Source: CAYQFQ01 sp964539415 (lineage in GTDB: Bacteria; Patescibacteriota; Minisyncoccia; Phycocordibacterales; GWA1-40-21). From it: 32,062 nucleotides of DNA. The notes beneath the pieces were generated by a model. The model made no database searches. It saw only the letters and a list, made by a program, of their open reading frames with translations, and was not told the origin of the DNA. Of the stretch, positions 6,917 to 13,763 are shown piece by piece (the stretch's first letter is position 1; each line of letters begins with the position of its first letter). The position numbers and the translations under genes are program-made. The stretch spans positions 1 through 32,062 of the forward strand of contig CAZIID010000004.1 in the NCBI GenBank assembly GCA_964539415.1. Reading direction: 5' to 3'.

Positions 6917-7213
6917 TTAACCCTTGCCGGGAAAGTTCAAGTATGGCTCATCAATCGTAAGTTGTGCAAACGCTAGCAACTTTTCTCGCGGATATTTCAT
7001 TACGTGAGTTACCAGACACATTGCGCGCTGGTGATCAAAGTATTTTGTTTTTTGATCATCGGTTGACTTCTCACCAATCATAACTCGTGGAAGTCCTCGA
7101 CGAGCGAGCTCGGCCTCAATCAATTCAGCCTTTCTATTGGCACTCAAAAATTTGCATTTTTTCTTTTCTTCCAGGACGGCGACGGCTGTTGCGAAAATTA
7201 TTGCTGCACGCAT
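6917..7213 (-). CDS. Hypothetical protein, 98 aa
   Basis: The family is not recognised. The start is supported by AAAGGAG 5 nt before the ATG. A short hydrophobic N-terminus (MRAAIIFATAVAV) could be a weak membrane or signal segment, though it runs straight into a charged EEKKKCK stretch. The middle is helical and charged (AELIEAELARRGL), followed by a His/Cys-containing region. It is transcribed alone from a near-consensus promoter and ends at a strong terminator beside tRNA-Glu. It looks less AT-rich than the core genes. Function unknown. Confidence 0.75.
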   Translation of the reverse strand: MRAAIIFATAVAVLEEKKKCKFLSANRKAELIEAELARRGLPRVMIGEKSTDDQKTKYFDHQRAMCLVTHVMKYPREKLLAFAQLTIDEPYLNFPGKG

Positions 7214-7257
7214 ACGGACTCCTTTTTTTGAAGAACCTTAAAATCTAAACTAATACA

Positions 7258-7285
7258 ATTATATCATATCTAGGAAAAAAGTCAA
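7258..7285 (-). promoter_or_regulatory. Promoter of the 6917-7213 gene
   Basis: On the minus strand: TTGACT, 16-bp spacer, TATAAT. A leader of about 40 nt leads to the Shine-Dalgarno sequence. Confidence 0.75.
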
Positions 7286-7290
7286 ATGCA

Positions 7291-7340
7291 AAAAAGGCGG
7301 ATTTGAAGGCTTAACCATTGCCTTCAAATCCGCCTTTTTA
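7291..7340. terminator. Large terminator hairpin after yqeY
   Basis: A 15-bp stem, GGCGGATTTGAAGGC against GCCTTCAAATCCGCC, is flanked by A5 and T5, so it can act in both directions. It ends yqeY on the minus strand. Confidence 0.9.
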
Positions 7341-7345
7341 TCAAC

Positions 7346-7795
7346 CTATTTTAACAACCCTTCTATAACATCCTTAACTAGATTTCCATCAGCTTTTCCT
7401 TTCAATTCTTTCATAACCCCACCCATAAATTGACCAATCTTTGTTTTGTCAACAGTACCAGCTTCGGATATTTTGGCTTGAACTATTTTTGTTACTTCTT
7501 CTTTGCTCATCATTTGAGGTAAATATATTTCTATGATTTTTATTTCAGATTCTTCAGCTTTTGCTAAGTCGGGTCTATTTCCTTTTGTAAATTGATCTAT
7601 AGAATCTTTTCTTTGTTTTACAAGTCTTCTGAGAACGTTAAAACCTTCCTCGTCTGGGATTTCTGTCTCTGTCATTTTTTTGGCAATCATTTCATTCATA
7701 AAAGCTGAAATCACTCCTCTTAATACGAGGGTTTTTTCTTGCTCTTTTGCAAGCATTGATTTTTTCAAATCTTCTTTTATTTTTGCGTGTATCAT
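7346..7795 (-). CDS. GatB/YqeY-domain protein
   Basis: A 149-aa helical protein of the YqeY family. It matches along its whole length: N-terminal IKEDLKKSMLAKEQEKTLVLRG, the central block KQRKDSIDQFTKGNR, EIKIIEIYLPQMMS, and the C-terminal GQFMGGVMKELKGKADGNLV. The last part corresponds to the tail domain that GatB uses to contact tRNA. The stand-alone protein may bind tRNA or support the Glu/Asp-tRNA amidotransferase, but its role is not well established. Divergent from rmuC, with a repeat element in the gap between them. Confidence 0.9.
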   Translation of the reverse strand: MIHAKIKEDLKKSMLAKEQEKTLVLRGVISAFMNEMIAKKMTETEIPDEEGFNVLRRLVKQRKDSIDQFTKGNRPDLAKAEESEIKIIEIYLPQMMSKEEVTKIVQAKISEAGTVDKTKIGQFMGGVMKELKGKADGNLVKDVIEGLLK

Positions 7796-7834
7796 TGTTT
7801 TTAAAAATTAATTGATAACTTATTTTTTTGTATT

Positions 7835-7903
7835 GTCATTCCCGTGCAAACGGGAATCCATCCCTTTTTTTTCATTCTGGATTCCCGCCTTCGCGGGAAT
7901 GAC
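7835..7903. repeat. REP/MITE-like pair of inverted palindromic repeats
   Basis: Two arms mirror each other: GTCATTCCCG...CGGGAATCCA at 7835-7860 and TGGATTCCCG...CGGGAATGAC at 7878-7903, each itself a small hairpin. This GTCATTCCCG-type sequence is a widespread bacterial intergenic repeat. It lies in the yqeY-rmuC gap and is not coding. Confidence 0.85.
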
Positions 7904-7952
7904 AGAGAGGAAATGTATATTTGTTATATTACCACATTTTAAACTTTGTTGG

Positions 7953-7958
7953 TATAAT
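7953..7958 (+). promoter_or_regulatory. -10 box of rmuC, leaderless position
   Basis: TATAAT followed by 6 nt and the ATG at 7965. A weak -35 (TTACCA) lies 18 bp upstream. Confidence 0.6.
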
Positions 7959-7964
7959 ACTTTT

Positions 7965-9059
7965 ATGTCATCAACATTAATTATTATTTTGTCTTTAATT
8001 GTCCTACTACTTCTAGCAGTTTTGGTTTTTTTGTGGTTTCTTTTCATGAAAAAAAATAATGGGGATGAAAAAAAAGAAGACGTAGGCATAGGTTTTAAAC
8101 TTATGCTTGAACAGTTAAATGAACTTACAAGGACAGTTGATAAAAAGATGTCTGAAGCAGATGAGAAGATGGCAAAGAACACTCGCCATATGAGTGAGTC
8201 TATGGTGGCTCAGTTTGGTGAGTCAGCTAAGCTTATTCGCGATGTGACACAAGGTCTTACGAAACTTGATGAAACAAACAAGCAAGTCGTTTCTTTTGCA
8301 GATCAACTTCAGTCGCTTCAAGATATTTTAAAAAATCCTAAACACCGTGGAATATTAGGGGAATACTATTTAGAAACTTTATTACAAAATGTTTTGGCAC
8401 CAACTCAGTATAAAATGCAGTATCCTTTTGCAAACGGGGAAATAGTAGACGCCGCAGTTTTTATAAAAGACAAAATTATTCCGATTGATTCTAAGTTTTC
8501 TTTGGAAAATTATAACAAGTTAAGCGTTGAACAAAACCCTCAAGAAAAAGAAAAGCTAGAGAAAGCTTTTGTAAATGATCTTAAAAACAGAATTCAGGAA
8601 ACTTCTAAATATATTAGACCAAAAGAGGGGACAATGGACTTTGCTTTTATGTTTATTCCTCACGAAGCTATATATTATGATTTGTTGATAAATAAGATAG
8701 GAGCAATTACCGAAGATACAGATAATTTGATTCAACGTGCGGCAAATAAGTATAAAGTTATTATTGTTTCTCCAACATCGTTTTTGGCATATTTACAGAC
8801 AGTATTACAAGGTCTTAAGGCGATGCAGATAGAAGAGTCGGCAAAAGAAATTCGCAAGAACGTTGAAGGCCTGCAGAAACATTTGAAAACTTTTGAAGAA
8901 TACCAGAGCAAGCTTGGAAACGCTTTAGCAACAACCGTGAATCATTTCAATAATTCAAATAAAGAATTTAAGAAAATAGATAAAGACGTAGTGAGAATTA
9001 CTGGGGTTGAATCTGATATTGAGCTTTTGGAAGTATCTAAACCGGAGGTTGACGATTAA
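7965..9059 (+). CDS. rmuC: RmuC-family DNA recombination protein
   Basis: 364 aa. The N-terminus is a single membrane anchor (residues 3-28), then a coiled-coil region (about 45-110), then the RmuC nuclease-like domain with DAAVFIKDKIIPIDSKFSLENY, FMFIPHEAIYYDLL and KVIIVSPTSFLAYLQTVLQGL. Family members are linked to limiting inversions and recombination; catalysis is predicted from the restriction-endonuclease-like fold. The ATG at 7965 is chosen because the frame upstream runs through an intergenic repeat and the TATAAT box lies just before this ATG. The start is probably leaderless. The last codons form part of the terminator stem. Confidence 0.92.
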   Translation: MSSTLIIILSLIVLLLLAVLVFLWFLFMKKNNGDEKKEDVGIGFKLMLEQLNELTRTVDKKMSEADEKMAKNTRHMSESMVAQFGESAKLIRDVTQGLTKLDETNKQVVSFADQLQSLQDILKNPKHRGILGEYYLETLLQNVLAPTQYKMQYPFANGEIVDAAVFIKDKIIPIDSKFSLENYNKLSVEQNPQEKEKLEKAFVNDLKNRIQETSKYIRPKEGTMDFAFMFIPHEAIYYDLLINKIGAITEDTDNLIQRAANKYKVIIVSPTSFLAYLQTVLQGLKAMQIEESAKEIRKNVEGLQKHLKTFEEYQSKLGNALATTVNHFNNSNKEFKKIDKDVVRITGVESDIELLEVSKPEVDD

Positions 9060-9095
9060 AAAACTGCCTATTGGACAGTTTTTTAATCGTCAACC
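9047..9095 (+). terminator. Long hairpin overlapping the rmuC stop codon
   Basis: A perfect 20-bp inverted repeat (9047-9066 with 9076-9095) around a 9-nt loop. The left arm contains the last rmuC codons and the TAA. The inner part of the stem is A6/T6, so it can work as a terminator, but it is much longer than needed. Confidence 0.7.
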
Positions 9096-9260
9096 GAAGC
9101 CCCTTCACTATTTTCACTTATTGTAAATATAAATAAGAGGTATTATTTTAGTAACGGGCTTTCAATAAATAATAATTTGTGGTGTATAAAAATAGTGTGG
9201 GGCGGAGACGGAAGAATGAAGGAGTATGAGGAAATAGTATAAGTATGGGTATAAGGAAAA

Positions 9261-9297
9261 GAAAAACCCGCAAGCTGTGAAGCGAGCGGGTTTTTTT
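9261..9297 (-). terminator. Terminator of the 47-aa peptide gene
   Basis: AAAAACCCGC (9262-9271) pairs with GCGGGTTTTT (9286-9295), flanked by A and T runs. It lies 13 nt beyond the stop at 9310. The stretch 9096-9260 upstream of it holds nothing I can support apart from a purine-rich strip. Confidence 0.8.
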
Positions 9298-9309
9298 GGG
9301 TCTGGATTA

Positions 9310-9453
9310 TTACGGCTGTGTCCAAGACAGGTAACAAATCCACCCGAAACCGACGAGAAGCACGATACAGCCGAGAATTTTTTTGTGGATCGGCTGTGCG
9401 ATGATCCCCGTCAGAAGTCCTGTAGCCATCATGAGAACACAAATTGTTTTCAT
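9310..9453 (-). CDS. Small membrane peptide, 47 aa
   Basis: A short gene with unusually good signals: AGGAGGTAAGGA directly before the ATG at 9453, a consensus promoter further up and a terminator after the TAA. The peptide starts MKTICVLMMATGLLTGIIA, has a short polar turn (QPIHKKI), then a second hydrophobic segment (LGCIVLLVGFGWICYL), ending SWTQP. It thus looks like a two-helix hairpin in the membrane. Toxin-like, regulatory or envelope roles are all possible; nothing in the sequence decides. Family not recognised. Confidence 0.75.
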   Translation of the reverse strand: MKTICVLMMATGLLTGIIAQPIHKKILGCIVLLVGFGWICYLSWTQP

Positions 9454-9490
9454 TCCTTACCTCCTGTTTTATATTCCTAACTCTCTTAAG

Positions 9491-9519
9491 ATTATAGCAA
9501 ATTATAGGCCGTTTGTCAA
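9491..9519 (-). promoter_or_regulatory. Consensus promoter of the 47-aa peptide gene
   Basis: On the minus strand: TTGACA, exactly 17 bp, TATAAT, a perfect match to the sigma70 consensus and the best promoter I found in the window. Confidence 0.85.
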
Positions 9520-9546
9520 TATCTTTAAATTAAGCCCATATTGCTG

Positions 9547-9552
9547 TATTAT
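9547..9552 (+). promoter_or_regulatory. -10 box of leuS, leaderless position
   Basis: TATTAT followed by 7 nt and the ATG at 9560; no Shine-Dalgarno sequence. Confidence 0.55.
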
Positions 9553-9559
9553 TTGAAGC

Positions 9560-12499
9560 ATGACAAAAAACAAGAAAATAAAGACAAAAAAGACCGTGGT
9601 CAAAAAAAATAAACCTATTAAGAAAGAAGTAAAGAAAACTCTTGAATATGACCATTTAAAAATCGAGCCCTCATGGCAAAAAAAATGGGCAAAAAATAAA
9701 ATTTACTCTACTCAGGAAAGTCACAATAAGCCAAAGATGTACGTCCTTGATATGTTTCCGTATCCATCCGGTGACGGACTTCACGTTGGTCATCCTCGTG
9801 GATACATTGCGACTGACGTGTATTCTCGATTTAAAAGAATGCAAGGTTTTAATGTTTTACATCCAATGGGTTGGGATGCTTTCGGTTTGCCCGCTGAAAA
9901 CTATGCAATAAAAAATAAAATTCATCCTGCAGAAGCCGTAAAGAGAAATATTTTAAGATTTAAGAAACAACTTTCAATAATCGGTTTAAGTTATGATTGG
10001 AGCAAAGAAGTAGATACAACCGATCCAAAGTATTACAAATGGACACAGTGGATTTTCTTACAGATATTTAAAAAAGGTTTAGCTTATGAATCTTTTGAGC
10101 CTATCAATTGGTGCCCGTCTTGTAAAACTGGTCTTGCAAATGAAGACGTAGAAGATGGAAAATGCGAAAGATGTTCAACTCAAATTGAGAAGAAGCCTAT
10201 GAGACAGTGGGTTTTAAAAATTCGTGAATATGCTGATAGACTTTTGGAAGATTTGACTGAAGTAAAATGGCCTGATCACATAAAAGAATTACAGAAAAAC
10301 TGGATTGGCAGAAGTGAGGGTGCCGAGATTAGTTTTATAATTAAAGAAACAAAAAATAAAAAGAATATCGGTGAAGTAAAAGTTTTTACAACAAGACCAG
10401 ATACTTTGTTTGGACTGTCTTATGTTGTTATCGCTCCAGAAAACAAATTGGTTCAAGAGTTTAAACCAAATATTAAAAATTTTGATCAAGTTGAAAAGTA
10501 TATTCAAGAAGCGAAGAAGAGATCTGAGATAGAAAGAACCGCCGAAGGAAAAGAAAAAACAGGTGTAAGACTTGATGGACTTGAAGCGATAAACCCTGTA
10601 AATGGAGATGCTGTACCTGTGTTTGTTGCGGACTATGTCTTGGCAAATTATGGGACAGGTTCAGTTATGGCTGTCCCTGCACACGATGATCGTGATTTTG
10701 CTTTTGCCAAAAAATATCATTTGCCTATCAAAGAAGTAATAATCCCTGAAAGAATTGATAAGAGAAACCCACCTGTTTCTGGAAAACCAAGAGTTGAAAG
10801 ACAAAACGTTCAGGCTGTTGTTAAAAATCCAAAGACTGGCAAATATTTGTGTTTGCATTCTAAGAAACATGGTTGGAATACATTTCCTATGGGTGGGGTG
10901 AAGGAAGGAGAAGATTTAGTTGAAGCAGCAAAAAGAGAAGTTGAAGAAGAAACAGGTTATACAAATTTGAAAAATGGGACTGTTCTTGGCGGACAAGTTT
11001 ATGCAGAATATTTTGCTAAACATAAAGATCAGAATAGATGTTCATATACTTCTCTTGTTAGTTTTGAATTGGGAGGTGATGACAAAGTTGCTGTATCGGA
11101 AGAAGAACAGAATGAAAATGATGTTATGTGGATAGAAAAGAAAGATTTAAATGTGACATTTATGTGTCATGCTGAAATGGATGTTTGGCTAAAGAGATTA
11201 GAAATGAGTGATTTTAGTATTCCTTATACAGATGACGGTGTGATGGTAAATTCAAAACAATTCAACGGCAGAAATAACAGAGACATTATAAAAGATATTA
11301 CAGCTTTCGCCGGTGGAAAGATGACAAAGACTTACAAGATTCAGGATTGGGTTTTTTCAAGACAAAGATATTGGGGAGAGCCTATTCCAGTTGTTCATTG
11401 TGAGAATTGTGGAACAGTTCCAGTCCTAGAAAAAGATTTGCCAGTAAAACTTCCTGTTGTTAAATCATATGAGCCGACAGGTACAGGAGAGTCACCTCTT
11501 GCAGATATTTTAAAGTGGGTGAATACAAAATGTCCAAAGTGTGGCGGTAAAGCAAAAAGAGAGACAAACACAATGCCACAGTGGGCTGGTTCTTCTTGGT
11601 ATTACCTCAGGTATATTGATCCGAAAAATAATAAAGCTCTGATTGACTCAAAGAAAGAAAAATATTGGATGCCGGTGGATATGTATGTTGGAGGAGCAGA
11701 GCATGCTACAAGACACTTGATCTATGCTAGATTCTGGCACAAGTTTCTTTACGATATTGGGGTGGTAAGTACTAAGGAGCCTTTTACAAGTCTTAGAAAT
11801 CAAGGAATGATTCTTGGTGCAGATCACCGAAAGATGTCAAAGAGATGGGGTAATGTTGTGAATCCAGATGATGTTGTAAAACAAGTTGGTGCAGATACTC
11901 TTCGTGTGTATGAATCTTTTATGGGACCATTTGACCAAGAGATTGCTTGGAGTACAGATAGTATGGTTGGTTCAAGAAGATTTTTGGATAAAGTTTGGAA
12001 ATTGCAATACAAAGTTGCAGACAAAATTATTGATGGTGAAGAAACAGAAAATATTTTACACAACACAATTAAAAAGGTTGGAGAAGATATTGCATCATTC
12101 AACGCCAACACAGCAATATCCGCAATGATGATACTTGTAAATCATTTAGAGAAAAAGGAACAAATAAGCAAAGAAACTTTCCTAGCTTTTATAAAAATTC
12201 TTTCTCCTTTTGCTCCGCATGTATGTGAAGAACTATGGGCAAAGTTTAAAAACAAGAAATCAGTAACTCAGGAAAAGTGGCCAGCTTTTGAAGAAAGTAA
12301 ATTAAAATCATCGAAGACAAAAATAGCTATTTTAGTTAACGGAAAAGTTAGAGGAGAGATTGAAATTCCAACTGACTCTCTAGAAGATGTTGTAGTGAAT
12401 ATGGCTAAGGATATGCCAGAAATAAAGAAATGGATTGATGGGCAAACAATCAAGAAGACCATCTTTGTTAAAAACAAAATATTGAATTTTGTTATGTAA
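9560..12499 (+). CDS. leuS: Leucyl-tRNA synthetase with an inserted Nudix domain
   Basis: 979 aa, over 100 residues longer than most bacterial LeuRS. It charges tRNA-Leu in the cytoplasm. In order: a Lys-rich N-terminal extension (1-27), the HIGH-type motif HVGH (75-78), a zinc-type CPSC...CERC pair, the CP1 editing domain with AHDDRDF (374-380), a second cysteine set (CENC...CPKC), the catalytic KMSKR (758-762) and the tRNA-binding C-terminus. The extra length sits at about residues 397-553, between LPIKEVI and IPYTDDGVMVNS of the editing domain. It contains a complete Nudix box, G445-x5-E451-x7-R459-E460-V-x-E-E-x-G466-Y467. The flanks continue as normal LeuRS, so this is an in-frame domain insertion. 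Its substrate is unknown; a dinucleoside polyphosphate such as Ap4A is one guess. Confidence 0.96.
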   Translation: MTKNKKIKTKKTVVKKNKPIKKEVKKTLEYDHLKIEPSWQKKWAKNKIYSTQESHNKPKMYVLDMFPYPSGDGLHVGHPRGYIATDVYSRFKRMQGFNVLHPMGWDAFGLPAENYAIKNKIHPAEAVKRNILRFKKQLSIIGLSYDWSKEVDTTDPKYYKWTQWIFLQIFKKGLAYESFEPINWCPSCKTGLANEDVEDGKCERCSTQIEKKPMRQWVLKIREYADRLLEDLTEVKWPDHIKELQKNWIGRSEGAEISFIIKETKNKKNIGEVKVFTTRPDTLFGLSYVVIAPENKLVQEFKPNIKNFDQVEKYIQEAKKRSEIERTAEGKEKTGVRLDGLEAINPVNGDAVPVFVADYVLANYGTGSVMAVPAHDDRDFAFAKKYHLPIKEVIIPERIDKRNPPVSGKPRVERQNVQAVVKNPKTGKYLCLHSKKHGWNTFPMGGVKEGEDLVEAAKREVEEETGYTNLKNGTVLGGQVYAEYFAKHKDQNRCSYTSLVSFELGGDDKVAVSEEEQNENDVMWIEKKDLNVTFMCHAEMDVWLKRLEMSDFSIPYTDDGVMVNSKQFNGRNNRDIIKDITAFAGGKMTKTYKIQDWVFSRQRYWGEPIPVVHCENCGTVPVLEKDLPVKLPVVKSYEPTGTGESPLADILKWVNTKCPKCGGKAKRETNTMPQWAGSSWYYLRYIDPKNNKALIDSKKEKYWMPVDMYVGGAEHATRHLIYARFWHKFLYDIGVVSTKEPFTSLRNQGMILGADHRKMSKRWGNVVNPDDVVKQVGADTLRVYESFMGPFDQEIAWSTDSMVGSRRFLDKVWKLQYKVADKIIDGEETENILHNTIKKVGEDIASFNANTAISAMMILVNHLEKKEQISKETFLAFIKILSPFAPHVCEELWAKFKNKKSVTQEKWPAFEESKLKSSKTKIAILVNGKVRGEIEIPTDSLEDVVVNMAKDMPEIKKWIDGQTIKKTIFVKNKILNFVM

Positions 12500-12526
12500 T
12501 ATTTTAATTTCAAATTAACCTATATT

Positions 12527-12565
12527 TTGACTTATATTCTTTAAGTCAATAGGGGTGTTGACTTA
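12527..12565 (+). repeat. Three copies of TTGACTTA upstream of the sigma4/HARE gene
   Basis: TTGACTTA at 12527, its exact inverse TAAGTCAA at 12542, and TTGACTTA again at 12558, where it forms the -35. The first two form an 8-bp inverted repeat. Possible operator for self-regulation by the HTH protein that follows. Confidence 0.45.
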
Positions 12566-12586
12566 TCTTTATAGTAGTGATAGTAT
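12558..12586 (+). promoter_or_regulatory. Promoter of the sigma4/HARE-HTH gene
   Basis: TTGACT at 12558-12563, 17 bp, TAGTAT at 12581-12586. The leader to the ATG at 12638 is about 45 nt with no evident Shine-Dalgarno sequence. Confidence 0.65.
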
Positions 12587-12637
12587 GTTAATTAACACAT
12601 TCGTATTAGTTGAAATTTATTAATTTTTTTAAAAGTT

Positions 12638-13678
12638 ATGTCAACAAAAACAGTAGTTACATTTAAACCAAAACAGGTAGTCAAAAGACTCTTATCTGCT
12701 CTGTCAGATAGATCTGTAGATGTTATTGTTAAAAGATACGGTCTTGAAAAAGATCTAGAAAGTATGACACTCGATGCCATAGGAAAGACATATGGTATTA
12801 CAAGAGAAAGAGTTAGACAGATAGAAAACCATGCTCTTGGTTTAATTAGAAAATCTAAGAATTATGCTGAAGAGAAACAGGTTTTTGATGAAATTGCTGA
12901 AATCATCCAAAATATGGGAGGTATTGTTGAAGAACAAACTCTACTCGATGAAATTTCAAAAGATAAAACTATTCAAAATTATACAAGCTTCCTGCTTGTT
13001 TTAGGAAATCAATTTAAGAAATTAAAAGAAGACGAAGAATTCGGTCACAGATGGTATATAGAAGAAGATTTAGCTTCAAATATCCACAACACATTGAGAA
13101 AGCTTTTTGACACATTGAAAATGGAAGACTTGGTTTCTGAACAAGAAATCATAAAGATGTTTTTGGAAAATTATCCAACTCTTTCAGAACAATATAAAAA
13201 TTCAGAGACTGTAAAAGGTTGGTTATCTCTATCAAAGAAGATTGATAAAAATCCTTTGGGTGAATGGGGAAGATCAGAATCTCCAAACGTTTGTACAAAA
13301 GGTATGAGAGATTACGCATATCTAGTTATAAGAAAACACGGATCACCTATACACTTTAGAGAAGTAGCAAAAGAAATCGTAAAAGTTTTTGATAAGAAAG
13401 CACATGTTGCTACTTGTCACAACGAGCTTATAAAAGATCCTAGATTCGTTTTGGTTGGAAGAGGTCTATATGCTCTTTCTGAGTGGGGTTATATGAGTGG
13501 AGTTGTTAAGGACGTTATAAAGAAAATAATAGAAAAGAGCGGTCCTCTAACAAAGAAAGAAATTGTAGAAAAAGTACTTAAAGAGAGATACGTTAAAGAA
13601 AATACTATTGTTATAAATTTGCAAAATCCAAAGTTTTTCAAAAAAGGATTGGATGGTAAATACAGCATAGTTAAATAA
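12638..13678 (+). CDS. Sigma-70 region 4-like HTH protein with HARE-HTH domains
   Basis: 346 aa. Residues about 15-70 match sigma-70 region 4: LEKDLESMTLDAIGKTYG followed by ITRERVRQIENHAL, the recognition helix that reads -35 elements. There is no region 2, so it cannot melt a -10 box as a normal sigma factor. Residues 75-165 are helical and acidic. Residues about 222-285 look like a HARE-HTH (HB1, ASXL, restriction-endonuclease) winged helix, with HFREVAKEIVKVF and GRGLYALSEWG. A second winged-helix-like segment runs from 288 to 346. HARE-HTH is also found in the Firmicute RNA polymerase delta subunit, so an RNA-polymerase-linked role is inferred. Its promoter carries TTGACTTA repeats, which might allow self-regulation. 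The domain calls are firm for the N-terminus and moderate for the rest. Confidence 0.82.
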   Translation: MSTKTVVTFKPKQVVKRLLSALSDRSVDVIVKRYGLEKDLESMTLDAIGKTYGITRERVRQIENHALGLIRKSKNYAEEKQVFDEIAEIIQNMGGIVEEQTLLDEISKDKTIQNYTSFLLVLGNQFKKLKEDEEFGHRWYIEEDLASNIHNTLRKLFDTLKMEDLVSEQEIIKMFLENYPTLSEQYKNSETVKGWLSLSKKIDKNPLGEWGRSESPNVCTKGMRDYAYLVIRKHGSPIHFREVAKEIVKVFDKKAHVATCHNELIKDPRFVLVGRGLYALSEWGYMSGVVKDVIKKIIEKSGPLTKKEIVEKVLKERYVKENTIVINLQNPKFFKKGLDGKYSIVK

Positions 13679-13690
13679 TTTAAAAAATAG

Positions 13691-13730
13691 CAAAAGCCCT
13701 TTCTTCATTTAAATGAAGAAAGGGCTTTTG
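13691..13730. terminator. 40-bp perfect palindromic terminator
   Basis: CAAAAGCCCTTTCTTCATTT and its exact reverse complement are joined without a spacer. The arms end in AAAA/TTTT. It lies 12 nt after the stop at 13678. Confidence 0.85.
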
Positions 13731-13747
13731 CATTTTGTATAGTTTGT

Positions 13748-13753
13748 TATAAT
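13748..13753 (+). promoter_or_regulatory. -10 box of the 13764 gene
   Basis: TATAAT, 10 nt before the ATG, predicts a leader of only a few nt. Confidence 0.55.
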
Positions 13754-13763
13754 AATAGACAAG

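Noticed and set aside
7812..7964. A longer RmuC beginning at 7812
   Set aside because: The extra 51 residues are translated from the inverted intergenic repeat; the -10 box at 7953 and family alignment place the start at 7965.
9193..9270. A purine-rich strip on the plus strand as a possible regulatory element
   Set aside because: It has strong G/A bias but no repeat unit, symmetry or recognisable signal.
9143..9442. A 99-codon open frame on the minus strand
   Set aside because: It overlaps the 47-aa peptide gene in another frame, runs through that gene's terminator and has no ribosome binding site at its start.
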